Below are positions 48,548-57,570 of a stretch of DNA of 64,000 bases, in pieces (the stretch's first letter is position 1; the number at the start of each line of letters is the position of its first letter). The position numbers were made by a program, and so were the translations under genes. This stretch comes from Hoeflea sp. YIM 152468 (GTDB lineage: Bacteria > Pseudomonadota > Alphaproteobacteria > Rhizobiales > Rhizobiaceae), in assembly GCF_029210485.1 (NCBI RefSeq), contig NZ_JARGET010000005.1, forward strand, positions 1 to 64,000, in the 5' to 3' direction. Under the pieces are notes generated by a model, which was given only the letters and a program-made list of their open reading frames with translations, was not told where the DNA came from and did not search any database.

Positions 48548-48617
48548 GCGGTAATTTAACCGCGCTTGTCAATGGTTATATTACCGCTAACCGCAGACCG
48601 AGCGGTAGGGTTACTGT
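48548..48617. promoter_or_regulatory. Divergent lytic/lysogenic operator-promoter region
   Basis: Three operators: O1 GCGGTAATTTAACCGC (48548-48563), O2 on the minus strand GCGGTAATATAACCAT (48572-48587), O3 GCGGTAGGGTTACTGT (48602-48617). A minus-strand promoter TTGACA (48567-48572) has O1 in its spacer and CATAGA as -10, driving the Cro-position gene. O3 ends 7 bp before the repressor ATG, suggesting autoregulation. Confidence 0.75.
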
Positions 48618-48623
48618 GCCACC

Positions 48624-49031
48624 ATGTTGAAAGATGTCGTCACACGCATAGAAGCACAGCTTGAGCTCAAGGGACTGAGCGCGTCAAAAGCCTCGGAAGC
48701 CGCAGGCTTGAGCCGCGATGCGATCCGCAACCTGCAAAGAGCGGTGCACGACGGCAAGGAGGCAGGCGCATCCACGAGAACAATCACGGCGCTGGCCACC
48801 GTTCTGGAGGTCTCACCGGCATGGCTGCTGACCGGCCAGGGACCGGAAACTACCGAATCACCGGCTGACGGATCAGATCCGGATCACACTCTGTTCACCG
48901 AAACCGAGATCCGCACAGCCATCGAGAGCATTTTGAATAATGGCGCGATGCGCGATGAGCCCGCCCCTATCGTCTCCGCCCTGGTGATCTCGATCATGAT
49001 CGAGCGCCGCCGCCAGAGCCGCAGCCGTTAA
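48624..49031 (+). CDS. Phage repressor (CI-type XRE regulator)
   Basis: 135 residues. N-terminal XRE helix-turn-helix: VVTRIEAQLELKGLSASKAS, EAAGLSRDAIRNLQRAVHD, ALATVLEVSPAWLLTGQGPE. A short C-terminal helical part (about 85-135) replaces the usual LexA-like self-cleaving peptidase; no Ser-Lys pair is visible. Induction must therefore differ from lambda, for example by antirepressor. Divergent from the Cro-position gene and flanked by matching operators. Confidence 0.85.
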   Translation: MLKDVVTRIEAQLELKGLSASKASEAAGLSRDAIRNLQRAVHDGKEAGASTRTITALATVLEVSPAWLLTGQGPETTESPADGSDPDHTLFTETEIRTAIESILNNGAMRDEPAPIVSALVISIMIERRRQSRSR

Positions 49032-49145
49032 CCAAGTTTAGGCATTGCTAAGATTTTAACCAAATACAATCTGGACGCGACAACGCCCCACATGTGAGGC
49101 TTCCAACCGACGCTGCGTATCGCAGCACCTTCGGGGGAGGGCATC

Positions 49146-49571
49146 ATGCGCGAGAGCGATGCAGACAAACTGTTAAGAAAATACACCACCGGCAACAGCT
49201 TTTTCAGCGCCCGCCGGCCCACGCGCCACAGGCTGATTTGGGCAGGCGCAGTCGGCGCATTGAGCGCCATCACCGTGGGTGCCGGCATCATCACCGGCTG
49301 GTATCTGCACAACACCTATTGGCGTCAGGCCGAATTTGACTACACGCTGAGCCGTGCAGCCGGGCAGCTTGCCTATTGCAAGGGGATCAGCCGGTCCGAG
49401 CTGATGCGCAACATCGAGGATCATATCGCCCGGCCCAGCCGGCTGTTCCAGCTCGACGACAAACTGGTGGCGCTCGACTTCATCTTTGACCGCATCGAGG
49501 CGCGCGGCTGCATCACGATCCAGGCGCGCACCCCTGCGCCGTCCATCGCCTCGCGCCGGAACTCCGGCTAG
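49146..49571 (+). CDS. Single-pass membrane protein
   Basis: 141 residues, GGGGGAGGG upstream. Basic N-terminus, one membrane helix (GAVGALSAITVGAGIITGWY), then a helical domain with two Cys (LAYCKGISRSELMRNIEDHI, FDRIEARGCITIQA). It lies just after the repressor and may be expressed in the lysogen, so immunity or exclusion is possible. No family recognised. Confidence 0.6.
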   Translation: MRESDADKLLRKYTTGNSFFSARRPTRHRLIWAGAVGALSAITVGAGIITGWYLHNTYWRQAEFDYTLSRAAGQLAYCKGISRSELMRNIEDHIARPSRLFQLDDKLVALDFIFDRIEARGCITIQARTPAPSIASRRNSG

Positions 49572-49600
49572 CCGAGCCGCACATCGCGCCAGTCAAGTGT

Positions 49601-49649
49601 GAGGTATTTTTACCGACATTGTTGACATGCGGTTATTTTACCGTATTCT
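49601..49649 (+). promoter_or_regulatory. Rightward lytic promoter with two operators
   Basis: TTGACA (49622-49627), 16-bp spacer, TATTCT (49644-49649). O5 GCGGTTATTTTACCGT (49629-49644) fills the spacer; O4 GAGGTATTTTTACCGA is at 49601-49616. The layout copies that of the leftward promoter, with the operator between -35 and -10. Confidence 0.75.
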
Positions 49650-49683
49650 CTCCGGACAGCCTCCCTGCTGTTGGCCCAACTGG

Positions 49684-49711
49684 CCGGGGTCTTTGCACCC
49701 CGGTCTTTTTT
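49684..49711 (+). terminator. Intrinsic terminator in the rightward leader
   Basis: CCGGGGT (49684-49690) pairs with ACCCCGG (49697-49703), followed by TCTTTTTT. It sits between the operator-controlled promoter and the first gene (49726), so transcripts would end early unless antiterminated. Confidence 0.7.
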
Positions 49712-49725
49712 CCGGAGACACCATC

Positions 49726-49986
49726 ATGACCAACCGACTTCCAGCCCTTGGAGACAAGGTCCGAGACAGGATCACGGGCTTTGAAGGCATAGCCACCACT
49801 CACGCCGCCCACCTCACCGGCTGCGACCGATTCTGGGTCACCCCGCCGGTCGGCGAGGACGGTAAGCCGGTCGATGGCATGTGGGTCGATATCGACATGC
49901 TGGAAATCACGCAGCCCTCCGCAATCGAACGGGTGGAATACACCCGCCACGCCCCCGGCGGCATCGACCTGCCACCTTCCCGATGA
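49726..49986 (+). CDS. Small phage protein, possibly SH3-like
   Basis: 86 residues. LGDKVRDRITGFEGIATTHA, HLTGCDRFWVTPPVGEDGKP and MWVDIDMLEITQPSAIERVE form a compact beta barrel-like pattern that I associate with rhizobial phages. CGGAGACACC lies before the ATG. Function unknown. Confidence 0.65.
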   Translation: MTNRLPALGDKVRDRITGFEGIATTHAAHLTGCDRFWVTPPVGEDGKPVDGMWVDIDMLEITQPSAIERVEYTRHAPGGIDLPPSR

Positions 49987-50014
49987 CGCAACACGAAGTC
50001 GCGAGGATACCATC

Positions 50015-50332
50015 ATGAGCACTTTCACCTGTCCCGAATGGACCCGCACCGGCGGCGAATGCTGCCCGCGCGGCACCTTTCAATCCGATTGCCCGGCGCT
50101 GAAACAGGCATTGGCCGCCCGCCGCGCAGACGCCGCCTTTCTGCCCGACGCAACCACCGCGGAACCCTTGACCGGCACCAGGCTCGAGGCGCTCAGCCGC
50201 CCGCCCTGGCCAATGTCTGCCCGCATCCTGCTGGCCAGCCTCGCCGGCACCCTGCTCTTCACCCTCACCGGCCTGCTCATCTGCCACCTGCGCTCAGCCG
50301 AGACAGCCTTCCAGCTGGCAGCGAGGGTGTGA
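50015..50332 (+). CDS. Small protein with zinc-ribbon-like N-terminus and membrane tail
   Basis: 105 residues. CPEWTRTGGECCPRG and the following C at PAL carry several Cys; a C-terminal membrane helix (ILLASLAGTLLFTLTGLLIC) anchors it. GCGAGGATACC before the ATG. Unknown role. Confidence 0.55.
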   Translation: MSTFTCPEWTRTGGECCPRGTFQSDCPALKQALAARRADAAFLPDATTAEPLTGTRLEALSRPPWPMSARILLASLAGTLLFTLTGLLICHLRSAETAFQLAARV

Positions 50333-50334
50333 AA

Positions 50335-50652
50335 ATGGGCGTCTTTGGTATCGATTGCCCGGGAGGGACATCCATCGATCCAGACGAGTGGATCTTGATC
50401 AATCTCCCAGCCCGCGGAGACGTGGTGGGCAAGTTTTCGGGCATCTGGAAAAGCAGCCGTTTCGGCTGGATGTTTGGGATCAAGCATGCGCGTCAGACTG
50501 ACGGATCCAAGATCGAAGGCACGGTCTATTGCCCACTAAACGAGAAAAACCGTGACCGCCTTCATGCAGCAGTTCGCATCAGGAAACCGGTTTGGAAGAA
50601 CGGAACTTGCACGATCGAGAAACTTGACCAGATGCCGGATCCGCTGTCATGA
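50335..50652 (+). CDS. Small phage protein, unknown function
   Basis: 105 residues. MGVFGIDCPGGTSIDPDEWI, LINLPARGDVVGKFSGIWKS and WMFGIKHARQTDGSKIEGTV: beta-rich and soluble. Follows the previous gene by 2 bp. No family recognised. Confidence 0.6.
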   Translation: MGVFGIDCPGGTSIDPDEWILINLPARGDVVGKFSGIWKSSRFGWMFGIKHARQTDGSKIEGTVYCPLNEKNRDRLHAAVRIRKPVWKNGTCTIEKLDQMPDPLS

Positions 50653-50810
50653 CCGCCCGCCGCTACATCTACCGCTGGAACCGGCAGGGCCGCAAAGGCC
50701 AGGTCTGCACGGTCACCGCGCGCGGCAAGATGAATTCCATCTGCGTGCGCTTCGCCGACGGCTACACGATGGTGACCAGCGGCAATGCGATCCGGAGACT
50801 GCGTCCATGA
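50649..50810 (+). CDS. Small basic phage protein
   Basis: 53 residues: RRYIYRWNRQGRKGQVCTVT, ARGKMNSICVRFADGYTMVT. Start and stop both overlap neighbours as ATGA. A pattern familiar from rhizobial prophages; the beta barrel-like shape and basic charge suggest nucleic-acid binding. Confidence 0.6.
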   Translation: MTARRYIYRWNRQGRKGQVCTVTARGKMNSICVRFADGYTMVTSGNAIRRLRP

Positions 50811-51022
50811 CAGAGCCCGCCGCAATCAGCCAGACACCAGCCAGGAAGGCCACCCGTGTGCGCGCCAGCGAGAATGCCTTGAGCGTGGCGCTCAAGGTGG
50901 CACGGGCGGAGGGGCTGGCTGTGGACAAGCTGTTGATAAGCGGTGGACGGTTCGAGCTGCACTTTGCCGGCGTTGAGCGTGACGCAAGCCCGGAGCACGA
51001 TGAAGGCCTTGAACAATGGTAG
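50807..51022 (+). CDS. Small protein upstream of integrase, excisionase position
   Basis: 71 residues: ARKATRVRASENALSVALKV then GLAVDKLLISGGRFELHF. ATGA-coupled to the gene before and 8 bp from the integrase start. Its size and place fit a recombination directionality factor, but no MerR-type helix-turn-helix is visible. Confidence 0.45.
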   Translation: MTEPAAISQTPARKATRVRASENALSVALKVARAEGLAVDKLLISGGRFELHFAGVERDASPEHDEGLEQW

Positions 51023-51030
51023 GGGCCAGC

Positions 51031-52098
51031 ATGAACATCGATTATCCAGGCTTGTTGAAAGAGCCACTGCCCTCGGGCCAGGTCCGCTACCGGGTTCGGC
51101 CGGAGGGCCAACCGCGCAAGCGCATCACCATCCACGCCAGCCCAGGCGACGAGGATTTCCAGCGGCAATACCTTGCCGCCCGGCGCGGCGGCACCGCCAA
51201 AACCGTCAAGCCGGCGTCAACCTATGCCAAGCCGCGCTCGATCGGCTGGCTGGTCAACACCTATTTCGAATATCTCGAGGCCCGCGTTTCAGCCGCGACA
51301 ACCAGCGCCAAGACCTTGAAGAAAAAGCGCAACCTGCTGGCGCGCCTGCTCAAGCGGCCCGACCGCGTGATGCTGATCCCGCAAGAAAAGCTGATCGAGA
51401 TGCAGGACGGAATGGCAGCAACTCCCGCCCAGGCCGACGCCTTCATCGAGGCCGTCGCCGTGATGTATGACTGGGCGGTCAAACGCAAGCACGTCTCGCA
51501 CAACCCGGCCCGCGGCATCGACCGCGTCTATGTCAAAGGCCATGGCGCCACGCCGTGGAAGGCGGATGATGTGCGCGCCTTTTTCCAGCGCCACAAGGCA
51601 GGCTCAAAACCCCACGTCGCCATGTCGCTGCTGCTGTGGACCGGATGCCGGGTCGAGGATCTGACCACACTCGGCCGCCGCCATGAATGCGTGATCGAGG
51701 GTGTCGAGGCGATTCGCTGGACGCCGGGCAAGAAGGGATCGTCGGAGGTGGCGATTCCGTTGCTGCCGCCCCTCAAGACCGCCACGCGGGCGCCGATCGT
51801 GCAGGGCGCGACCTATGTGCTGGGCCGCGGCGGCAAGCCTTATGCGAGCGGCGACAGCATGTCTGCCATGGTCAAGCGCTGGTGCGCCGATGCCGGGCTT
51901 GGCCACCTGTCGGCACATGGTGTGCGCAAGGGCCTGGCCGAACTGCTGGCCGAACTGGGTTGCTCGCAATATGAAATCATGGCGATTCTCGGCCATTCCG
52001 AGGCGCGAACCAGCGAGGTTTACACCCGTCGGGTCGAGCGCTGGAAGCTCGCGCTGGGCGCGATGGACCGGGTCACTGTATCAGGCGCTTGGATCTGA
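51031..52098 (+). CDS. int: Tyrosine-family phage integrase
   Basis: 355 residues from the ATG at 51031. N-terminal arm-binding and core-binding regions (VRYRVRPEGQPRKRITIHAS, WLVNTYFEYLEARVSAATTS). Catalytic domain: first Arg in LLLWTGCRVEDL, Lys in TPGKKGSSE, HGVRKG supplying His-x-x-Arg, LGHSEARTSEVYTRR with the second His-type position and nucleophile Tyr. Lies next to attR in tRNA-Leu, as expected for an integrase acting on that tRNA 3' end. Confidence 0.95.
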   Translation: MNIDYPGLLKEPLPSGQVRYRVRPEGQPRKRITIHASPGDEDFQRQYLAARRGGTAKTVKPASTYAKPRSIGWLVNTYFEYLEARVSAATTSAKTLKKKRNLLARLLKRPDRVMLIPQEKLIEMQDGMAATPAQADAFIEAVAVMYDWAVKRKHVSHNPARGIDRVYVKGHGATPWKADDVRAFFQRHKAGSKPHVAMSLLLWTGCRVEDLTTLGRRHECVIEGVEAIRWTPGKKGSSEVAIPLLPPLKTATRAPIVQGATYVLGRGGKPYASGDSMSAMVKRWCADAGLGHLSAHGVRKGLAELLAELGCSQYEIMAILGHSEARTSEVYTRRVERWKLALGAMDRVTVSGAWI

Positions 52099-52099
52099 T

Positions 52100-52127
52100 G
52101 TGTCCCACGCCGCATAATATGGGACAC
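52100..52127 (+). repeat. Integrase-gene terminator and arm-type repeats
   Basis: GTGTCCCA (52100-52107) and TGGGACAC (52120-52127) form a perfect 8-bp inverted repeat starting 2 bp after the integrase stop. No T-run follows, so termination would be weak. The same GTGTCCCACGCC word lies at 11735, so the arms may rather be integrase-binding sites on the P arm. Confidence 0.6.
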
Positions 52128-52163
52128 AATTTCATTGAAAACATTACACTTTTTCAGTGTGCT

Positions 52164-52180
52164 TGGTGCGGTCGAGAAGA
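52164..52180. repeat. attR core within tRNA-Leu
   Basis: Second copy of TGGTGCGGTCGAGAAGA, equal to the last 17 nt of the tRNA gene including CCA. Confidence 0.9.
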
Positions 52181-52248
52181 CTCGAACTTCCACGGGTTGC
52201 CCCACAGCGACCTCAACGCTGCGCGTCTACCAATTCCGCCACGACCGC
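52164..52248 (-). tRNA. tRNA-Leu(GAG)
   Basis: 85 nt with encoded CCA. Acceptor GCGGTCG/CGACCGC, D arm GCGGAATTGGTAGACGC, anticodon arm CAGCG-TTGAGGT-CGCTG with anticodon GAG, long type II variable arm (TGGGGCAACCCG region), T loop TTCGAGT. Reads CUC and CUU. Integration leaves the gene complete because the phage supplies the same 3' end, but its terminator is now phage DNA. Confidence 0.96.
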
Positions 52249-52281
52249 ACGTGGTAGAGCCGAAACCTGTCGGCGCGCTGC

Positions 52282-52310
52282 ATGTAGCAAATGGGCTTGG
52301 GCAGCACAAG
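52282..52310 (-). promoter_or_regulatory. Promoter of tRNA-Leu
   Basis: Minus strand CTTGTG (52305-52310), 17-bp spacer, CTACAT (52282-52287), matching the alphaproteobacterial housekeeping pattern and 33 bp before the tRNA. Apart from this I see nothing functional in 52249-52631, the gap to lipB. Confidence 0.65.
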
Positions 52311-52631
52311 CTGCATTCGTCATAAAAATCAATTGCCATCACCGCCAGTGTGGATCCTGGATTTGCCAGCTGACAAAACGGCTTGGAAGTGCCGTCGGCG
52401 GCCGCTTTCGCGCTTGACAGCGAAGCTGCAGCCGCAATTTTGATTGGTGCTGAGCAGCTCCGCTGGCAAACCCGGACCATCCCGCAGCCCTTGCCCATGC
52501 AACAACACGACTGATTCTGCGTTCTGGACGTCTGCTGGCGTCAGCACAGGTGCCCCGGGTGAGATCGACGACGCCAAAGCGGGACCAACAAGCCTGTTTC
52601 CTTTGGCCCGAAACCGCTCTAGACAGACAGC

Positions 52632-53357
52632 ATGAATCGTCTCGATACCCACGAAACACAGTTCTTTGCACACCCAGGCAGCCCGCCGGTCCGATGGCGG
52701 ATAGCTGCGGGGCTCATCCCCTACCCTGACGCTGTCAGGCTGATGGAGACCGAAGCTCAGCGGATTGCCCTGGGCGAAGCCGATGAGCTGGTCTGGCTGC
52801 TCGAACATCCACCGCTCTACACCGCCGGCACCAGCGCCAAGCCCGAAGATCTGGTCGCACCGGATCGTTTCGAGGTCCACACGACCGGGCGCGGCGGTGA
52901 GTACACCTACCATGGGCCGGGCCAGAGGGTGGCCTATGTGATGCTTGATCTGAAAAGACGGCGGCAGGATGTGCGCGCCTTCGTCTCAGCGCTCGAGGCG
53001 GTGATCATCGATACGCTGGCCAGCATGAATGTGACCGGAGAGCGGCGCGAGGACCGCGTTGGCGTCTGGGTTCGCCGTCCCGACAAGCCGCCGCTCGCCG
53101 ACGGCTCCGTCGCAGAAGACAAGATTGCCGCCATCGGTATCCGCCTGCGCAAATGGGTGAGTTTTCACGGGCTGGCGCTGAACGTCGACCCGGATCTTGA
53201 GCATTTTTCCGGTATCGTTCCCTGCGGTGTGCAGGCGCACGGGGTCACAAGCCTGCTCGACCTTGGGCTGCCAATCGCGATGCATGAAGCCGACATCCGG
53301 TTGCGCGAAGCCTTCGAGAATGTGTTCGGCCCGACGCGGGATGATCGTCTGATCTGA
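52632..53357 (+). CDS. lipB: Octanoyl-ACP:protein N-octanoyltransferase
   Basis: 241 residues. LipB landmarks: [40 protein letters not shown] (the GGxxTYHGPGQ substrate loop), [20 protein letters not shown] with the catalytic Lys, and GIVPCGVQ with the catalytic Cys. Transfers octanoyl groups from acyl carrier protein to lipoyl domains of 2-oxoacid dehydrogenases, glycine cleavage H protein and others. Confidence 0.96.
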   Translation: MNRLDTHETQFFAHPGSPPVRWRIAAGLIPYPDAVRLMETEAQRIALGEADELVWLLEHPPLYTAGTSAKPEDLVAPDRFEVHTTGRGGEYTYHGPGQRVAYVMLDLKRRRQDVRAFVSALEAVIIDTLASMNVTGERREDRVGVWVRRPDKPPLADGSVAEDKIAAIGIRLRKWVSFHGLALNVDPDLEHFSGIVPCGVQAHGVTSLLDLGLPIAMHEADIRLREAFENVFGPTRDDRLI

Positions 53358-53759
53358 CCTGTGCAGGAGGCGCCTGCTCCGCAGCGGCGCGCCATTTGCC
53401 GCCTATTTGTCGCTTGAAAAACAGGCGATCCAGTCAGTTTTGGGGGCTTGTATTTCAAATAAACACGGATGACGCTCTGGACGGAGGGAGGACAATCACC
53501 GATAATAACTTCTCCGGACTTCAGGCCTATCCCCGATTCAACTGGTCCGGCGTTTCACGCAATGTGAGGCCATTGAAGGGGACTGCCGCAGTGACAACTG
53601 GCGGAAGGCCATCCAGTCTGACACGCCAATGCATGTCGCGCGTCCACAGGTTCAACCGAGCCACACGGTCCTTGCAATGGCCTATTCCGACAAGAGTTGT
53701 GCCCGGGCGCCTTTTCGCGCGACCGGACCCCGCTTTGTCGGCAAATCAAAGGAACGACA
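53358..53759. other. Intergenic region without a convincing gene
   Basis: 402 bp between lipB and the XRE gene. Open frames here lack ribosome sites and recognisable protein character. A GC-rich imperfect hairpin just after lipB may terminate it. Confidence 0.4.
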
Positions 53760-54155
53760 ATGAATGACATGACAGCGAACACCTCTGCAGAAACCTATGA
53801 CGATGGTGATACCCTGGGCGGCCGAATTACCCGTGCGCGCGATCTCGCAACGTTGAAACTTGAAGACGCGGCATCGCGAATCGGGGTTACGGACGAGACG
53901 CTTGCCGAGTGGGAAACCGACCGGTCCGAGCCCCGCGCCAACAAGATCATGACATTGGCCGGCGTTCTCGGTGTCTCTCCGGCATGGTTGATCAGCGGTG
54001 CGGGCGATGCGCCGCAGTCGAAAAGCTTGGCCATCGCAGTCGATGAGATGACCGGCGAAATCAACCGGTTGCGAGATCTTGCCCTGCAGATTACCGCGAG
54101 TGTGGAAATTCTCGAAAACCGGCTGGCGACCTTGACCCGGGTTGCCAACGACTGA
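53760..54155 (+). CDS. XRE-family regulator
   Basis: 131 residues, AAAGGAACGAC before the ATG. HTH at about 20-75: GGRITRARDLATLKLEDAAS, RIGVTDETLAEWETDRSEPR, TLAGVLGVSPAWLISGAGDA. C-terminal heptad helix (INRLRDLALQITASVEILEN) for dimerisation. Similar in layout to the phage repressor but lies outside the att sites. Target unknown; it precedes the formaldehyde genes by 174 bp. Confidence 0.85.
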   Translation: MNDMTANTSAETYDDGDTLGGRITRARDLATLKLEDAASRIGVTDETLAEWETDRSEPRANKIMTLAGVLGVSPAWLISGAGDAPQSKSLAIAVDEMTGEINRLRDLALQITASVEILENRLATLTRVAND

Positions 54156-54329
54156 TGACCCCTCCCCGCGGGGGAATGCACACAACACCATGACAGCGCC
54201 GCGTGATCATCCGATTGCCGCGGCGTTGTCGTCTTGGCGGCGCGGTGCAATCGTCAGAATTGGGGTTGAGCCGCGTCTTCCGGTCTGTCAGGTTCAGATC
54301 ATTGGAGACCACTATCTGGGAGTCAGGCG

Positions 54330-55439
<1,110 letters not shown>

Positions 55440-55580
55440 TCCGGGGCGCAGACCTGTCGGCCGGTTGTGGGTGCGCGGCCGGCTTGAGAGCCCGACGAGC
55501 GGACAGAGCGTAGATTCCGCATGTCACGGATGAGGTGACGCAGCACAGCGCAAATGGACCCGGAAGCGGACGTAAAAGCC

Positions 55581-56414
55581 ATGAAAATCATCTCGGATGC
55601 CAAGGCCCATAGCGGACGCCAGGGTGTTTACACAATGGAATCAGACGCCTGTAGCTGCGACATGAGCTTCGCAGTGTTCACGCCACCCCAGGCCAAAGAG
55701 CATTTGTGCCCCGTGGTGTGGTATCTGTCGGGGCTGACATGCAGCCACGCCAATGTGATGGACAAGGGGGAATACCGGCAACTGGCCGCGGAACTCGGAT
55801 TGATCTTTGTCTGTCCCGATACCAGCCCGCGCGGCGACCAGGTTCCCGACGAGCCGGACAACTGGCAGTTCGGCCAAGGCGCAGGTTTCTATCTCGATGC
55901 AACCCAGGCTCCGTGGTCGCACCACTACCGCATGGAGACCCATATTCTCGATGAACTGCCTCGCCTGATCGCGGCCCATTTCGCCGCCGACATGGGCCGT
56001 CAGGCGATCATGGGGCACTCGATGGGCGGGCATGGCGCGCTGACCTTTGCGCTGAAAAACCCGGGCCGGTTCAGGAGTTGCTCCGCTTTTGCTCCGATCG
56101 TGCAGCCTTCGACAGCGGACTGGTCGCGCCCGGCGCTGGAAAAATATCTCGGTGAGGATGAGAGCGGCTGGCGGCGTCACGATGCCACCCAGCTCATCGC
56201 CGACGGCGCCCGGTGTGACGAATTGCTGATCGACCAGGGCACCGCCGACACCTTTCTGGAAAACGGCCTCCAGCCTTGGCTGCTGGAAGAGGCGTGCCGC
56301 GACAGCGGCATCGCCCTGACATTGCGGATGCAGGAGGGCTACGACCACTCCTACAACTTCATCTCGACCTTCATGGGAGACCATCTCCTCTGGCACGCCG
56401 AACGGCTGGGGTGA
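55581..56414 (+). CDS. fghA: S-formylglutathione hydrolase
   Basis: 277 residues from the ATG at 55581 (normal family length; an ATG at 55554 would add nine residues). Esterase-D family: VVWYLSGLTCSHANVMDKG, PDTSPRGDQVPDEPDNWQFG, nucleophile Ser in MGHSMGGHGALTFAL, SAFAPIVQPS, and the His in GYDHSYNFISTF. Hydrolyses S-formylglutathione to formate and glutathione, the second step after the class III dehydrogenase. Confidence 0.95.
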   Translation: MKIISDAKAHSGRQGVYTMESDACSCDMSFAVFTPPQAKEHLCPVVWYLSGLTCSHANVMDKGEYRQLAAELGLIFVCPDTSPRGDQVPDEPDNWQFGQGAGFYLDATQAPWSHHYRMETHILDELPRLIAAHFAADMGRQAIMGHSMGGHGALTFALKNPGRFRSCSAFAPIVQPSTADWSRPALEKYLGEDESGWRRHDATQLIADGARCDELLIDQGTADTFLENGLQPWLLEEACRDSGIALTLRMQEGYDHSYNFISTFMGDHLLWHAERLG

Positions 56415-56512
56415 TCGTCGAGATCACGCTTTTTCGGAACCATCAGTCCCGGTTGATCCCAGACTGTCCGGTTCCGGACGCGACTTTTGTGATCATCTGC
56501 GATCTGTGCCCG

Positions 56513-57472
56513 TCAAACGATGCTTTCAAAGCGGTATTGGGATGCAGTCCTGGTGACATACCCCACGCCCGGGAAAGGCAAATGCATGCCGGCCACAAGG
56601 ATCCTGTCGGTTGCGGCTTCGTCAAAGATCTTGAGACGGGATGTCACCGACTGGTCGGCATCGGCATCAAAAGCACTTGACCAGCCAGGATGGGCAAATT
56701 GCAGTTCGGGGCACACCACGGCATCACCCCAGATGATCATCTGCTCAGCGCCCGAGGCAATCCGCAGGCCGGAATGGCCGACCGAATGACCAGGCAATGC
56801 GATCGCAAAAATACCGCTCAAGGTTTCCGCGTTGCCGGTGAACAGGCGCACCCGGTCCCTGTAGGCAACACTTGCGGCGCGCGCGCCGGTGAAGGAGTAT
56901 TTGAAGCCATCCGGCGCCCGGGAAAAATTGTCTTCGTTGGTCCAATAATCCCACTCCAATGCGGGCACCACCAGTTCGGCATTGGCAAACATCGCTGCCC
57001 CGTCAGCGCTCGTCAGCCCGCCAGTATGGTCGTTGTGCATGTGGGTCAAGACAATCGTTGTGATGTCGTGCGGGGCGACACCAAGGGCTGCCAATTGCTG
57101 CGGCAGTTTGCCAAGACCTGGTCCATAAAGGTCACGTGTACCCGTATCGATCAGGATCTTTTTGCCAGCAATATCAAGAAGATAGGCATTCACATCAAGG
57201 TTGACCTTGCCCTCAGGATGCCCGGCATCGGTCAGAACCGATGCCATTCTTGCCGCATCGTCGGTGGTGAAGATCGAGCTGTCCACCTGGACAACGCCAT
57301 CAAAAAGCGCGGCGCAGGAGATCTCGCCAATGCTCCAGGTCTGACGGCCAGAGAGGCTGATCTCGGCGTTGGAGTTTGCCGCAAGGCCAACAGGTGGGAA
57401 GGCCGCGCCAGCGGCGCCGGCAATCAGGCCGGTGGTGACATTGTGCAGAAAGGTACGACGGTTCTGTTGCAT
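56513..57472 (-). CDS. Tat-exported metallo-beta-lactamase-fold hydrolase
   Basis: 319 residues from the ATG at 57472. Starts MQQNRRTFLHNVTTGLIAGA, a Tat-like signal (NRRTFL) with an Ala-rich core. MBL fold: NAYLLDIAGKKILIDTGTRD, zinc motif LTHMHNDHTGGL, then GHSVGHSGLRI, IIWGDAVVCP and VAGMHLPFPGVGYV. Resembles MBL proteins of the quorum-quenching or aryl-sulfatase-like type; the substrate is unknown. Divergent from a LysR regulator, probably its regulator. Confidence 0.88.
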   Translation of the reverse strand: MQQNRRTFLHNVTTGLIAGAAGAAFPPVGLAANSNAEISLSGRQTWSIGEISCAALFDGVVQVDSSIFTTDDAARMASVLTDAGHPEGKVNLDVNAYLLDIAGKKILIDTGTRDLYGPGLGKLPQQLAALGVAPHDITTIVLTHMHNDHTGGLTSADGAAMFANAELVVPALEWDYWTNEDNFSRAPDGFKYSFTGARAASVAYRDRVRLFTGNAETLSGIFAIALPGHSVGHSGLRIASGAEQMIIWGDAVVCPELQFAHPGWSSAFDADADQSVTSRLKIFDEAATDRILVAGMHLPFPGVGYVTRTASQYRFESIV

Positions 57473-57555
57473 GGGAGAGCCCTTTGTAGATGGTGTGAAA
57501 GGGCAGAATAAGTCGGACCAAACCTGCAATAAAGATTGCTATCGGCAGACTTGTG

Positions 57556-57569
57556 CTGCATTTTTGCAG
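57556..57569. promoter_or_regulatory. Palindrome in the MBL-LysR intergenic region
   Basis: CTGCA-TTTT-TGCAG is a perfect inverted repeat ending 1 bp before the LysR ATG (57571). A candidate LysR binding or autoregulation site; AT-rich core fits T-N11-A-type boxes only loosely. Confidence 0.4.
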
Positions 57570-57570
57570 A

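Larger units (their letters stand above)
11623..52180. mobile_element. Integrated siphophage-type prophage, about 40.6 kb
   Basis: It is bounded by a perfect 17-bp direct repeat (TGGTGCGGTCGAGAAGA), one copy at 11623 and one forming the 3' end of tRNA-Leu at 52164. It contains integrase, repressor, early and replication genes, HK97-type packaging and capsid genes, long-tail genes with tape measure and frameshifted chaperones, and a lysis cassette. Every module needed for a temperate phage with a long non-contractile tail appears present, and no gene in it looks truncated, so it may be inducible. No tail sheath gene was seen, which argues against a myovirus. Confidence 0.93.

Noticed and set aside
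52339-52671. 110-codon minus-strand ORF next to tRNA-Leu
   Set aside because: Basic and Cys/Arg/Ser-rich with no motif, and it partly lies opposite lipB; most likely chance.
53396-53767. 123-codon ORF between lipB and the XRE gene
   Set aside because: No ribosome site, composition unlike a protein, and it overlaps the better supported XRE start region.
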